NCBI GenBank assembly: GCA_050331815.1
Contig: JBHJGM010000003.1
Location: 496,001-560,000 of the forward strand
DNA: 64,000 nt
Origin: JBHJGM01 sp050331815
GTDB lineage: Bacteria > Verrucomicrobiota > Verrucomicrobiia > Opitutales > JBHJGM01
Direction of reading: 5' to 3'
The translations under genes were made by a program, and so were the position numbers. Shown here in pieces: positions 17,581-27,643 of this stretch. The notes beneath the pieces are model-generated. The model worked only from the letters and a program-made list of their open reading frames with translations, made no database searches and was not told the origin of the DNA. The number at the start of each line of letters is the position of its first letter. The stretch's first letter is position 1.

Positions 17581-20500
17581 TTAAACCTCTGTGGCGTCAA
17601 GCCAGCGGAAAGAAAGAACTTCAAACCGTCGGCCCAGAACAATGTTGGAAGGCTCGGTTAATCTATCACTGGAAATCACCGCATTCAGTGTCTTCCAGGG
17701 CTTGTCACCTTCGCCTTCGCCCTTGTCATGAATCACGTAACGCGGCATGCGCTGCACAATCGCTTCGCACCAGGCTTGAGCTTCAACATCGCCAGTCAAC
17801 GGGTTGACCACTTCACCGTAAGCTCTTACCCGGAAAGTATCCGAGCGAACCGTCAGGATGGGAGCCAACGCCTGCAAGAGGTCAGCCTGGGTAATAAAAC
17901 CGGTAGCGCCTCCAAAGATGGGCCCCTCAGTGCCAGTGGTACCAATCCAGTGGGCAACATCTGGAAACCCATTGACACCGCCGCTGGTTGGGTAGCTCGT
18001 GACCCGAGAAGTATCAATCTCGTCGTCGAAGATGCCACGATTGATGTCTTGATCGGTGCTGCCTTCGAACTCGGCGTCCAAAGCCGCCTGCAGCGCGCCT
18101 TTCAGGCCGGTTTCAGCATCAGGGTCGCCCCGGTCCACTAGACGACGGTTGACGAAATCGGACATCGAGATGAAGGGCCCGCGCTTCTTGACCTCGTCAA
18201 CAATGCGCTCAGCCAAATTGCGAACCTGATCCGGCGTCAGGGAGCGGAAGCCATTCCAGCGTGAAGAGTCGGTTGCACTGTTTGCGAGTCCCTCCGTCGG
18301 TGAGCGCAGGCGGAAGAATTGTGGGTTTGTGTTGCCCGTTGACAGGCCGCCCCCGACGAGGTCGACGTCGACGCCGGCGAGTCCGGAGAGAATCGCCGTC
18401 CATGCCTCGACCGAGGTCGAATTCACGTTAAAAGCACCGTCGACCATCATGTAGGCAGCTGCCGCTTCGTAACGCGTTGGAAAGTCCTCGTCGTAGGCGC
18501 CAACGATATCTTTCAAGGTATCTTTGATTTCTGCGGGATCGTCGCCATTGGAAACGAAGCGCATGCGTCCGTTCGGCAACCTGTAAGATCCCTCGCCATC
18601 GACAAAAGCATCGATGACTTCCTCCAAATCCATGTTGTCGCCGTCTTCTACACGCGGTGCCAGCGTCGAGAAGTAGTAAGAGTCGAAGAGGGCCTGATTC
18701 GACAGATACGAAACATCTTCGGTAGCAACGTCACGGCCGCTCGTTTCGATGTTATCGCCGTAGGAGCCACGGCGTACATCCGGGAGCGCTTCCGAGGTGC
18801 CGACTACGTACGTGGGCGCATTGAAGGTCCACTCGATGTGGGCGTGCTGAAAGTCTGCAATCGACGTCATTGGTGAAAGCGGCAGATCGAAGAGTGTGAT
18901 GTAATTTTGGCCGTTTGCGGTGACCGACTCACCCCAAAAGCCTTGACCGCCGTTGGTTTGAACCGGTTCCTCGTTGGTCAGACCAGGAGCTTTCTCGGCA
19001 TAGGTGACCATGTTGTTGGCATCGGTACCTCCGAAGCCGATTTGCCCGTCTGAGTCCACGTCAGCGACATACCTGACGTTGTTTACGGCGATCGGACGCA
19101 CCTGATACTCATCTTCCGGTGTACGCAGATGTGTGAACACGTTAATCATCGCATACTTCGGCGGTGTTTCTTCGAAGATATTCGGCAAGTCAGCATCGGC
19201 TTGGAGGTTTTGATGAACAATCGCCAAATCCGGAATTGAATTGTCGGGATTGCCATCCGGATTTCCATAAGCCTCTGGCGTGCGGTGATTCCACTTAACA
19301 CCGAAGCCAACACGAATATCCGACTGGTGGAAGGTGTTGTTGTTGGTGCCCCAATTATTCCAGGGACCGGACCGATTGAACTCACCCAACCAGGTGTTGA
19401 AAGAACGACCGTCATTGCCTACGTGACGTCCATCGCCAAAAGGCCCATCGCTACCCCAGTCAATATGGGGATAAAATTGCTTGTGAGTAGATTGCTCATC
19501 GACCGCGTGCTGGGAGCCTTTCATGCCCCAGGCGCCCATCGTTACACGAATCACATCACCGCGATCCACCTCAAGCAGACGGGAATAACCTCCATCGAAG
19601 ACAGTTTTAGCCTGTTCGCCAGCGGCGAAGTTATTTGGCATTTCAAGCTGGATGGAGTTATCCAAATTGTTGGCAAGCCAGTCGCGGAACCGGTTCACAC
19701 GAGTTTGCAGCGTGTTCTTGTTGCTTGTGGAATTGTCCAAACGTGAACGAAGGTGTTCAAAGTAAGCCCCACCATCTGGCTGGTATGCCTCAGATAAAAG
19801 GAACGCACGTTCCGCATTGCTGCCGCTTCCGGAAATCTGACCGTTTTCCGTAAGGGTGGAATTTGCCGGCCCGAAGACACGGATTTCTCCTGGTTCCAGC
19901 ACGATCGGAGTCGGTGCTCCGATGCTATCACTAAGGCTGCCAAGTGTGTCGGCCGCGGCTTGGGATACGACTATGAATTCTTGTTCTGCTTCACCATAGA
20001 TCGTGTTCATTGGCGTCGCAGCGCCAACAGTCCAGAAGATGCCATCTTCTTCGCGGTCGGCGGCCAGGAGCGGATCATTGCCATCACCGATCAGCTCAAT
20101 CCAAATCGCCTCAAGAGGTTGACCTACATCGCTGGGGTTGGCATTGGCAAGTGCTTGGATCTCCTGTGGGGTTGGGCTGTAGCCAGCCTCGAACTCGTAG
20201 CCAAAGACCTCTTTGGTTACAGTACCTCCCCCAGGACTAGGCACTTCGACGCTGATCTTGCCTATGGAGGGTTTAATGCCGCGACGCAGATTCGGGTTAG
20301 CATTCACCAGTCGGTACACCTTTTCAGGACCGATAGTTGAAGAACCATCCGGATTTGCTTCAACCTTGCGGTACCGTACCTCTTCTTCGAATTTGTAAAA
20401 GCGGTTGGCGTCCCAACTGTGCAGAGGGACCTCAACCACAGTTTCCAATCCGGAGGCTGGTCTTAATGTAAGCTTCAGAGCGTCAAACTCGAGGGAGACG

Positions 20501-22248
20501 TTGTAGGGATTCCAGAGAGTGATGAAAGGCTCGACCGTCATCAGGAGCCGGATCGGCAGGTTGTTGCTGGGGGGTGGCGGCGGGTTTAGATCCGTGTCCT
20601 GAGAAGGATCTTCCTCCGAATGTGCCATGCCCACCCGGTAGGCAAGATTCGTCATCACCGGCAGAATCGGTGCAACGGTGGGGTGGGTCTGCAAACGCCA
20701 CTTGCTAGTAGATTCGCTACCTCCGGGGTTATTTCTGCCCGCGTGATAGTAACTGACTCGGTAATTGTGGCGGTTGAAGCGATAAAGCGATGAGTCAAAG
20801 TTGGAAGACGCCTGAGCACGATCCCGAGAGTCCGCAGAACGCACCCAAAAACCACGTGCACGAACAGTAGGATCTGACCCTAGCGGATCCTGGATGCCAG
20901 GAATGTTGTAATTGCTCTCGTTGGGCTTGTAGAGCCGATAAAAATCACGCATTAGCTGCCAGGTCGGTCCATAGAATTTGGGACTCTCGGGACTATCTTT
21001 GTTGGAGTCACGCGAGAACTCGGCTTCTACCTCATAGATAGGCTTGTGAAATGCGCTTTCGCGCCAGGGTTCTGAGCCGCCCGCATAACGCAGCCCGTTC
21101 AATCTGGGGAGATCGCGCTTGCCGTCGTCGGTGTAGAGGCCATCCGGATCCGCCTGCGAAGGAGAAAAGAACGTGTCTGCCTCGAATTCGTCGTCGGTCA
21201 TTTCGAAGGCCAGGGAAAGGTCCTTCTTCAGTCCTCCGTTTCTCACGTCCACCAACAAACCAGAACCTACGGTGGTCAGCCCGTGGCTTGAGCGTAGCAG
21301 CTCTGCCTGAAGCGTGGCCAACGCGGCAGGACTGTCAGGAGCCAGCAAGGTAATTTGGTCGGGAATGAGCAACCCCTCGAGCAAACGCGGATCGAGGTCC
21401 ACCCCAAAGAGATCTGAATAGGTTCTCGAATCGTCGATCACGGAAGTGACGAACTCCAAACCCGGGCTCTGAAGCGTTTTTTGATTGCGACGGTCAGCCG
21501 GATTGACCGTCTTGCCCTCCAACTCAGCAAGCTCGACCGGGTCGGCAATGCTGACACGGGCCTTTACCTGTTCATCAATGACGGCCCAAGCGTAACGGCC
21601 AAGGATCACATCGCTGCTCCGCGGATTATCTAGAACGATATCCTGCAGCGGCGCGCGAATGCGGTCTCTTGCATCTAAAGTGTCCGCAAATCGCTTCGAC
21701 GGGTGATTGAAAAGGATTACCGATTCTTCGGGAAGCAGCGAGTCAAGAGGTGTGATATAATCAGTGTCCAGACGGACGTCCTTGTTCTCGTTGCCGCTGA
21801 CTAGCCAGTGGGCTTTTCCCTTTGGGTTGGAGCCACCTTTACCAAAGACTGGATGCGGATCATAAGCTGCTTCCCAAGGACGAACCTCGTAATCGATGAA
21901 GCCAGCACCACTTACTTGTGGATCCACTGGCCAAACGCCCGTCCAGTGCGGATTTTCCACCGTGACGCCGTCAACTGTCAAAATGTCTGCAGTCGCGGTC
22001 ACTCGTGTGTCCAGGCCCGCCGTGCGCTGGAGCTCGCCGATGGCGATGTTCAGACCCATGCGGGCATACTGACGGGCGAGGTTCTGAAAGTTTTCAGAGG
22101 TGGCCGCCTGGGTCTCCGTGCGCACCAGGGTAGAAATCCCCACCAGCAACAGGACCAGAAAGCCCATCAGCGTCATCGCCACGATGAGGGCGAAACCGCT
22201 TTGCGAGCGGGGTGCGGAAGGTTTGGAGTCTTTGATGTTCTTTTTCAT
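17581..22248 (-). CDS. Verru_Chthon cassette protein A (large pilin-like surface protein)
   Basis: A 1555-residue protein. The N-terminus has a short basic leader and a type IV prepilin/PilX-like segment, SQSGFALIVAMTLMGFLVL, followed by the amphipathic helix rich in Thr and Gln (LVRTETQAATSENFQNLA) typical of pseudopilins. The very long remainder has repeated Asp/Asn/Gly-rich beta-type segments and ends with the conserved region FRVRAYGEVVNPLTGDVEAQ. These match the TIGR family Verru_Chthon cassette protein A, known from Verrucomicrobiota. I used the ATG at 22248; an in-frame GTG lies four codons upstream. The other cassette proteins (B, C, D) are not adjacent: the upstream gene is divergent. 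Confidence 0.85.
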   Translation of the reverse strand: MKKNIKDSKPSAPRSQSGFALIVAMTLMGFLVLLLVGISTLVRTETQAATSENFQNLARQYARMGLNIAIGELQRTAGLDTRVTATADILTVDGVTVENPHWTGVWPVDPQVSGAGFIDYEVRPWEAAYDPHPVFGKGGSNPKGKAHWLVSGNENKDVRLDTDYITPLDSLLPEESVILFNHPSKRFADTLDARDRIRAPLQDIVLDNPRSSDVILGRYAWAVIDEQVKARVSIADPVELAELEGKTVNPADRRNQKTLQSPGLEFVTSVIDDSRTYSDLFGVDLDPRLLEGLLIPDQITLLAPDSPAALATLQAELLRSSHGLTTVGSGLLVDVRNGGLKKDLSLAFEMTDDEFEADTFFSPSQADPDGLYTDDGKRDLPRLNGLRYAGGSEPWRESAFHKPIYEVEAEFSRDSNKDSPESPKFYGPTWQLMRDFYRLYKPNESNYNIPGIQDPLGSDPTVRARGFWVRSADSRDRAQASSNFDSSLYRFNRHNYRVSYYHAGRNNPGGSESTSKWRLQTHPTVAPILPVMTNLAYRVGMAHSEEDPSQDTDLNPPPPPSNNLPIRLLMTVEPFITLWNPYNVSLEFDALKLTLRPASGLETVVEVPLHSWDANRFYKFEEEVRYRKVEANPDGSSTIGPEKVYRLVNANPNLRRGIKPSIGKISVEVPSPGGGTVTKEVFGYEFEAGYSPTPQEIQALANANPSDVGQPLEAIWIELIGDGNDPLLAADREEDGIFWTVGAATPMNTIYGEAEQEFIVVSQAAADTLGSLSDSIGAPTPIVLEPGEIRVFGPANSTLTENGQISGSGSNAERAFLLSEAYQPDGGAYFEHLRSRLDNSTSNKNTLQTRVNRFRDWLANNLDNSIQLEMPNNFAAGEQAKTVFDGGYSRLLEVDRGDVIRVTMGAWGMKGSQHAVDEQSTHKQFYPHIDWGSDGPFGDGRHVGNDGRSFNTWLGEFNRSGPWNNWGTNNNTFHQSDIRVGFGVKWNHRTPEAYGNPDGNPDNSIPDLAIVHQNLQADADLPNIFEETPPKYAMINVFTHLRTPEDEYQVRPIAVNNVRYVADVDSDGQIGFGGTDANNMVTYAEKAPGLTNEEPVQTNGGQGFWGESVTANGQNYITLFDLPLSPMTSIADFQHAHIEWTFNAPTYVVGTSEALPDVRRGSYGDNIETSGRDVATEDVSYLSNQALFDSYYFSTLAPRVEDGDNMDLEEVIDAFVDGEGSYRLPNGRMRFVSNGDDPAEIKDTLKDIVGAYDEDFPTRYEAAAAYMMVDGAFNVNSTSVEAWTAILSGLAGVDVDLVGGGLSTGNTNPQFFRLRSPTEGLANSATDSSRWNGFRSLTPDQVRNLAERIVDEVKKRGPFISMSDFVNRRLVDRGDPDAETGLKGALQAALDAEFEGSTDQDINRGIFDDEIDTSRVTSYPTSGGVNGFPDVAHWIGTTGTEGPIFGGATGFITQADLLQALAPILTVRSDTFRVRAYGEVVNPLTGDVEAQAWCEAIVQRMPRYVIHDKGEGEGDKPWKTLNAVISSDRLTEPSNIVLGRRFEVLSFRWLDATEV

Positions 22249-22411
22249 CACAACGAGCACGTTCTGTTAAATTACTGACCGTAACGCGGGCAGCCGGTGC
22301 CCACGTCGATGTTTTGTATGTTCTTGGGTAACACACCCGATAGACGTTTTTCACCGGTTTCACCTAAAATACCGCGCTTGTCCTTGAGCAGGGATTTCCT
22401 AAGCTGCCGGG

Positions 22412-23992
22412 ATGCTGTTCTCAAAATATGTGCCCGTGCACCGAGTTTTCACGGTGCTTTGCCTGACGTGCCTCGCCATCAGTGCTTCGTTCCAAGCGCA
22501 AGCTTCCGAAGCCCCTGATGGTCAACTGGTTAGAGCGATCAAACTGCTCGACCAGATGGAGAATAATCTGCGATACCTCAAGCGGGGCGATGTTCCTGCT
22601 TACAATGCCTTGTCCGCCAAGCTGAACGAGGCCCGCACTGCCCTGGAATCCACGACCTCGGCGAACTTGCCTCAGTACGCCGCTGCAGCCCAACGCTGGA
22701 ACACGCTCCAGGCAAAGCTGATCGCCATCGCCAAGGACTGGCAGAGCGGCACAGGCACCACCGGCGACGCCGCTTCGGGCGGAACCTCTGCCGGCGTACC
22801 CGCCCCACCCCCGAACGACACGCCGCAGGCAGTCAATCAGGCCATACAGGCAGCTTTTGCCGAAGCCAAGGGCCTCACGGCAGAAAACCTCGCCGACCCC
22901 AAAATCGCCACCGCCTGGGCTCAGCGCATCGCCGCGTTGCAGGCGCGCGCCACCCCCTTTAAAGACGACCGCCTGTGGGGGCGCAAAATTCAGATGAACC
23001 TGCGCGCGCTGGAAGGTCGCGTGGGCCAGGCCCAGCGGGCTCTGGACCAGCAGCGCACCGCGGCGGCGCAAGCCGAGGGCAAGCAGCTCACCGCCAAGAT
23101 GTGGGATCGTTTCGACCGAAAAAAGCTGCCGCCCTTCAGCCTGGATTTGGAACCGGAAACCGCGCGCGCCTGGGGTGCCTATCGCCGCGATCTGCTCGAA
23201 AAAACGATCGCCGCCGATTTGGCCTACGTTGAGGAGATGTATGCCGCGGGCCGGCTCTCCTCGCAGGATCGCAACAGCGCGATGAGCTGGGTGGGCGTCA
23301 CCGGCAAGCAGCGTGTCGAGGAGCAGCTGCGCAACGCCTACGACATGATGGACGGCAAGGTGGTGGACCGCATCCGCATCGCCGAGTGGCTGAAGGAAAC
23401 CGATTTGAGCAATCCCAATCAGGTCGTCACGCGCCTGACCGGCGAAGGTGCCGCTGCCGAGTACCGCACGCTGCTGCAGGATGGTCTGGACTCCGTGGAT
23501 CTGGCGCAGGCACTGGACGAAGGGTCCGGACGCCAGGATGCCCCTGATCGAGCAGCGCAGCGACGCCAGCTGCAGGACGGATTGAAAGCCTACCAGGCAA
23601 TGAGCCAGCAGGCACTGTCCTCGGTGGTCATGCCTAAGGCAGCTTCAACCGAGGAGAAGCTGCTGCAAATCGCCGCGCAGACCCTGGCCAATCCCGACTA
23701 CGAATCCGCCCGCGGCCACGAACGGCTGATCATCAACTCGCCCTTCCAGTCCAAGGAAAAGTGGGAGGGCAATTACGAGCGGGGCACCATCCGCGACACC
23801 ATCACCGTGCAGCCATATAAATGGGACGAGTTCCAAGTCGCCACGGCGGAGCAGGTCGGCGAGCAGTACTTCATCTATTACAACACCCTAAAGTTCTTTC
23901 ACAGCGGCGGCTCCACCACGCCGACCGGTCGCTGGATTTTAAGTGCTCGCTTCCAGGGTTCGGAAATCTTGCCCGAAAACATCCAGAAGTAA
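22412..23992 (+). CDS. Secreted helical protein of unknown function
   Basis: A 526-residue protein with a signal peptide (about residues 1-31, ending ASFQAQA). Residues 35-230 are predicted to be long helices or coiled coil, interrupted by a Thr/Gly/Ala/Pro-rich linker at about 110-145. The C-terminal 90 residues are richer in aromatics and beta-prone, ending YYNTLKFFHSGGSTTPTGRW. No known catalytic motif is visible. It is divergent from the cassette protein A gene with 163 bases between the starts, so the two may share a control region, and convergent with the alpha/beta hydrolase gene. Confidence 0.7.
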   Translation: MLFSKYVPVHRVFTVLCLTCLAISASFQAQASEAPDGQLVRAIKLLDQMENNLRYLKRGDVPAYNALSAKLNEARTALESTTSANLPQYAAAAQRWNTLQAKLIAIAKDWQSGTGTTGDAASGGTSAGVPAPPPNDTPQAVNQAIQAAFAEAKGLTAENLADPKIATAWAQRIAALQARATPFKDDRLWGRKIQMNLRALEGRVGQAQRALDQQRTAAAQAEGKQLTAKMWDRFDRKKLPPFSLDLEPETARAWGAYRRDLLEKTIAADLAYVEEMYAAGRLSSQDRNSAMSWVGVTGKQRVEEQLRNAYDMMDGKVVDRIRIAEWLKETDLSNPNQVVTRLTGEGAAAEYRTLLQDGLDSVDLAQALDEGSGRQDAPDRAAQRRQLQDGLKAYQAMSQQALSSVVMPKAASTEEKLLQIAAQTLANPDYESARGHERLIINSPFQSKEKWEGNYERGTIRDTITVQPYKWDEFQVATAEQVGEQYFIYYNTLKFFHSGGSTTPTGRWILSARFQGSEILPENIQK

Positions 23993-24001
23993 CCGAATGC
24001 G

Positions 24002-24787
24002 CTAGGCTTCGTCTAAAAAGCTTCGCACGGCTTCGACAAAGGCCGGACGGTTCTGCACGTGCACGTTGTGGGCAGCTTTGGGGATGGTCGCCAGCGAATT
24101 TTGGGGAAAGTGCGCCTCAATCGCTGAGCGATCCGCATCCTGAACGAAGTTCGAGTCCGCGCCGCGAATGAAAAGCGTCGGCTGCTCAAAGCGTTCATCT
24201 GTACGCAGGGGGGACTGGGCCATGGTCACAATAGCCTCGGTCAAAGCCCGCAGGTTGACCTGCCAGCGAAAACCTTCGTTGGCGTTGCCGCCGAGGTTGG
24301 TCAAAAGAAAAGCGCGCATCTCCCACTCATCGATGCCTGCGGCTTCGAGGGCTTCTTCGGCGTCCTTGCGCCGGGTCAAGGCCGCCAGGTCCAACGCGTT
24401 GATGGCGGCAAACTCCTGGGCAAAGTGCGGCGCGTAATTCCTGGGCGCGATGTCGGCCACGATCAACCGCGAGACGCGCTCCGGATGATCGCAGGCGAAG
24501 CGCATGGCGGTCTTGCCGCCCAGACTGTGCCCCAGCAACGCGACTGTTTCCAGCGCCTGGGCGTCCAGCCACGCTTCGAGGTCGGCGGCCAGGTCTGAAA
24601 AGGCCATGGAGTCGGTATGCGGGGATTGCCCGTGATTGCGCAGGTCCAGACTGTAGACGGCAAAGTGCTCGGCCAGATCACGGGCGGTCGTCGTCCAGTT
24701 GCGCGAAGAACCCAGCAACCCGTGCAGGATGACCAGAGGCGCCTGGGCAGGGTCGCCTGCCAAACGATGAAAAAGCTGAACAGACAC
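24002..24787 (-). CDS. Alpha/beta hydrolase (YbfF-like esterase family)
   Basis: A 261-residue hydrolase. The oxyanion motif is VILHGLLGSSRNW (about 16-28), the nucleophile elbow is LLGHSLGGKTAM (serine at about 84), and the catalytic histidine lies in PKAAHNVHVQ near the end. The HGLLGSSxNW and DLRNHGxS patterns are typical of the YbfF/ABHD11-like esterases. I chose the GTG at 24787 (giving MSVQLFHRLAG) because the frame upstream runs into the divergent mutS start; this leaves a 77-base gap for divergent promoters. Confidence 0.85.
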   Translation of the reverse strand: MSVQLFHRLAGDPAQAPLVILHGLLGSSRNWTTTARDLAEHFAVYSLDLRNHGQSPHTDSMAFSDLAADLEAWLDAQALETVALLGHSLGGKTAMRFACDHPERVSRLIVADIAPRNYAPHFAQEFAAINALDLAALTRRKDAEEALEAAGIDEWEMRAFLLTNLGGNANEGFRWQVNLRALTEAIVTMAQSPLRTDERFEQPTLFIRGADSNFVQDADRSAIEAHFPQNSLATIPKAAHNVHVQNRPAFVEAVRSFLDEA

Positions 24788-24864
24788 GCTCGCGATGCAA
24801 GCGCCAGAATGAATCCGTGACAAGGCTTGCCGCCGCCGCACGTCTTTGGAGACTTGTCTGCTGG

Positions 24865-27480
24865 ATGGCCAAAAAGACCGAGCGCCCCAAGCAAGTGAAC
24901 AAAGACACGCCCATGCTGCGGCAGTGGCGGCGTTTTCGCGAAAAACTCGACGACGATACCTTACTGTTGTTTCGGCTGGGCGATTTTTACGAATTGTTTT
25001 TCGAGGATGCCGAACGCGGTGCACGGGTTCTGGGCATCACCCTGACACAGCGCCAGGGAATGCCGATGGCGGGCATTCCGTACCACGCGCGCAACACCTA
25101 CCTGCCCCGCCTGCTCAGCGCCGGCTGCAAGGTCGCCTTCGTCGATCAGATGGAAACGCCGCAAACCGGCAAACTCGTCGAGCGTGAGCTCACGCGCATC
25201 CTCACGCCCGGCACGCAGTTGGAGGACGCCCAACTCGATGCACGGCATAACCACTACCTGCTGGCGCTCGATTACAACGGCAAGGGCCTGCACGCGGCCT
25301 GGCTGGAATTGAGCACCGGCGAGTTTCGGATCGCCACGACCGAGCGCGGAGAAACACTCTTGCCGCTGCTCAACGCGCTCGATGCTCAGGAAGTGCTACT
25401 GCCTGATACACGCGCGGCTCAGTGGAACGCACCACCCTCCGAAACCAACGGGCAGCCGGAGTGGCTGCGCGAGTTACTTTACAGCATCGGCAAGCGGCCC
25501 GTGACCGAGCTCGACGATTTTCATTTCGATACCGCTGCCGGGGCGCGTGAAGTGCGTGAGACCCTGCGCGTGCACAACCTGGAGGGCTTCGGTCTGGGTA
25601 ACCTGCACCCTGCCCTGGGTCCGGCGGGGGCCCTGCTGCATTATGCGAGCGAAAACCTTTGCGAGCACCCGCGCAACATACGCTCCATCAGCGAATACAC
25701 CGTAACTGGCAGCCTCCTGCTCGACCCGGCCACGGCGGTCAACCTCGAGATCTTTCGCTCGGCGCAGGGGACGCGGGAGGGTTCGCTCCTGGCCGCCATC
25801 GATCAAACGGTTACTGCCGCCGGGGCCCGGCAGGTCGAGCGCTGGTTGGCCAGTCCCACCCGCGATGCCGCCGAGATTCGCCGCCGCCAGCAAGCCGTGC
25901 GCGAATTTCTTGAGGAACCTGGACTGACCGGCAAGCTGACCCATGCGCTCAAGCGCATTCGGGACGTTCCACGCATGCTCGGTCGCCTGCAAAACCGCAT
26001 CCGCAATCCCCGCGAGCTGGGCGGCCTGCGCGAAACCCTGCAGGCTCTGCCGACCATCCTCGATGTGCTGGAGGCGTACCCGGAAAGTGGCGTGCGTGCA
26101 ATTCGCAGGCGTATCCACGATTTTACGACACTGCGCGAATTTCTCGATTCGGCCCTGGCTGACGAGCTGCCTGGCAATCTCAACGACGGAGGCGTCATTC
26201 GCGGCGGCTTTGACGCGGAACTTGACGCGTTGCGCTCGGCCACGCGCGAAAACCAGGAATGGATCGCCGAGTACGAAACCGAGGAGCAGGAAAACACCGG
26301 CATCAAGAACCTCAAGGTGAAGTACAACGGCGCCTTCGGCTACTTCATCGAGGTCACCAAGACCAACCTCCCGCTGGTGCCCCTGCACTACACCCGCCGC
26401 CAGACCATGACCAACGCCGAGCGCTTCACCACCGACGTGCTCAAGGCCCGCGAAAAGCTGATTCTGAATGCGGACGAGAAGGCCCTCACGCGTGAGGAGG
26501 CGCTCTTTGGCCAGTTGATCGAACGCGTGCTGCAGGAAGCCGATGCCCTGCGCTTGAGCGCCGACGCCCTTGCCGAGATCGACGCCTGCGCTGGCTGGGC
26601 CCAGCTCGCCCGCCAATGGGATTACGCCCAGCCGGAAATCACCGAAGACGATTCCCTCGAAATCGTGCAGGGCCGGCACCCCGTGGTGGAGCAGGTGCTG
26701 CGCGCCGGAGGTGATGGCAGCGGCTCGCAGGCCTTCATTCCCAACGACACCTGCCTCTCCAGCGGCGAGGAGCAGATCGCCCTGATCACCGGGCCCAACA
26801 TGGCCGGCAAATCGACCTACATCCGCCAGGTCGCACTCATCGTGTTGCTGGCGCAGATCGGCTGCTGGGTGCCCGCCCGCGAGTGCCGTCTGGGCCTGGT
26901 CGACCGCATCTTTTCACGCGTGGGTGCCAGCGATGAACTCGCCCGGGGCAAGTCGACCTTCATGGTCGAGATGAACGAGACCGCCAACATCCTCAACAAC
27001 GCCACCGACCAAAGCCTCGTCATCCTTGACGAAGTCGGCCGCGGCACCAGCACCTACGACGGCCTCTCCATCGCCTGGGCCGTCGTCGAACACCTGCACA
27101 ACGGACCCGACGCAGAAGGTGCCGCCCCCGCCGGCCCCAAGACGCTTTTTGCCACGCACTATCACGAATTGACCAAACTTGAAATGTCCTTGCCTCGCGT
27201 GCGCAACTACTGCGTCGCGGTCAAGGAGTGGAACGACGAGATCATCTTTGTGCGGCAGGTGGTGCCGGGCGGGGCCGACCGCTCCTACGGCATCCAGGTG
27301 GCGCGCCTGGCCGGTTTGCCCGATACAGTCATCAAACGAGCCCGCGACATCCTCGAGCACCTCGAAGATGCCTCAGGTCGCCCCTCCGCCGAGCCCGCCA
27401 AAGCCAAAAGTCCGCGCAGCTCAAAAACCGATCCGGAAACCCTCAAGGAACCTTCCAGCCAGCTCAGCTTGTTTAGCTAG
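24865..27480 (+). CDS. mutS: DNA mismatch repair protein MutS
   Basis: An 871-residue protein that recognises base mismatches and small loops. The mismatch-reading motif appears as RLGDFYELFFEDA (about residues 37-49, with the FYE triad). The ATPase domain has Walker A GPNMAGKSTYI (about 643-653) and Walker B LVILDEVGRGTSTYDG (about 717-732). The length and domain order match MutS1. I used ATG 24865, which gives MAKKTERPKQ and the usual short N-terminus before TPMLRQW; the frame extends 16 codons upstream. The C-terminus has the SQLSLFS end seen in many MutS proteins (a beta-clamp-binding type motif). No mutL is in the window. Confidence 0.97.
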   Translation: MAKKTERPKQVNKDTPMLRQWRRFREKLDDDTLLLFRLGDFYELFFEDAERGARVLGITLTQRQGMPMAGIPYHARNTYLPRLLSAGCKVAFVDQMETPQTGKLVERELTRILTPGTQLEDAQLDARHNHYLLALDYNGKGLHAAWLELSTGEFRIATTERGETLLPLLNALDAQEVLLPDTRAAQWNAPPSETNGQPEWLRELLYSIGKRPVTELDDFHFDTAAGAREVRETLRVHNLEGFGLGNLHPALGPAGALLHYASENLCEHPRNIRSISEYTVTGSLLLDPATAVNLEIFRSAQGTREGSLLAAIDQTVTAAGARQVERWLASPTRDAAEIRRRQQAVREFLEEPGLTGKLTHALKRIRDVPRMLGRLQNRIRNPRELGGLRETLQALPTILDVLEAYPESGVRAIRRRIHDFTTLREFLDSALADELPGNLNDGGVIRGGFDAELDALRSATRENQEWIAEYETEEQENTGIKNLKVKYNGAFGYFIEVTKTNLPLVPLHYTRRQTMTNAERFTTDVLKAREKLILNADEKALTREEALFGQLIERVLQEADALRLSADALAEIDACAGWAQLARQWDYAQPEITEDDSLEIVQGRHPVVEQVLRAGGDGSGSQAFIPNDTCLSSGEEQIALITGPNMAGKSTYIRQVALIVLLAQIGCWVPARECRLGLVDRIFSRVGASDELARGKSTFMVEMNETANILNNATDQSLVILDEVGRGTSTYDGLSIAWAVVEHLHNGPDAEGAAPAGPKTLFATHYHELTKLEMSLPRVRNYCVAVKEWNDEIIFVRQVVPGGADRSYGIQVARLAGLPDTVIKRARDILEHLEDASGRPSAEPAKAKSPRSSKTDPETLKEPSSQLSLFS

Positions 27481-27643
27481 GCGAAGTACAACGTCTTGAA
27501 CAAGGCCCCACCTACGCCTTTTACGAGGATTGCGCGCGTCCTCGCTGGCCGATAATCTGGCCTCGATCGTTGATGTAAGCACCCAAGGTGCCGTGCTCAG
27601 CAAAAGGCTGGACGTGTTGGGGCCGCGGGCCAAGGTTGGCGTG

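Noticed and set aside
25474..26679. 401-codon minus-strand frame inside mutS
   Set aside because: Antisense to an intact mutS; composition follows codon periodicity of the real gene.
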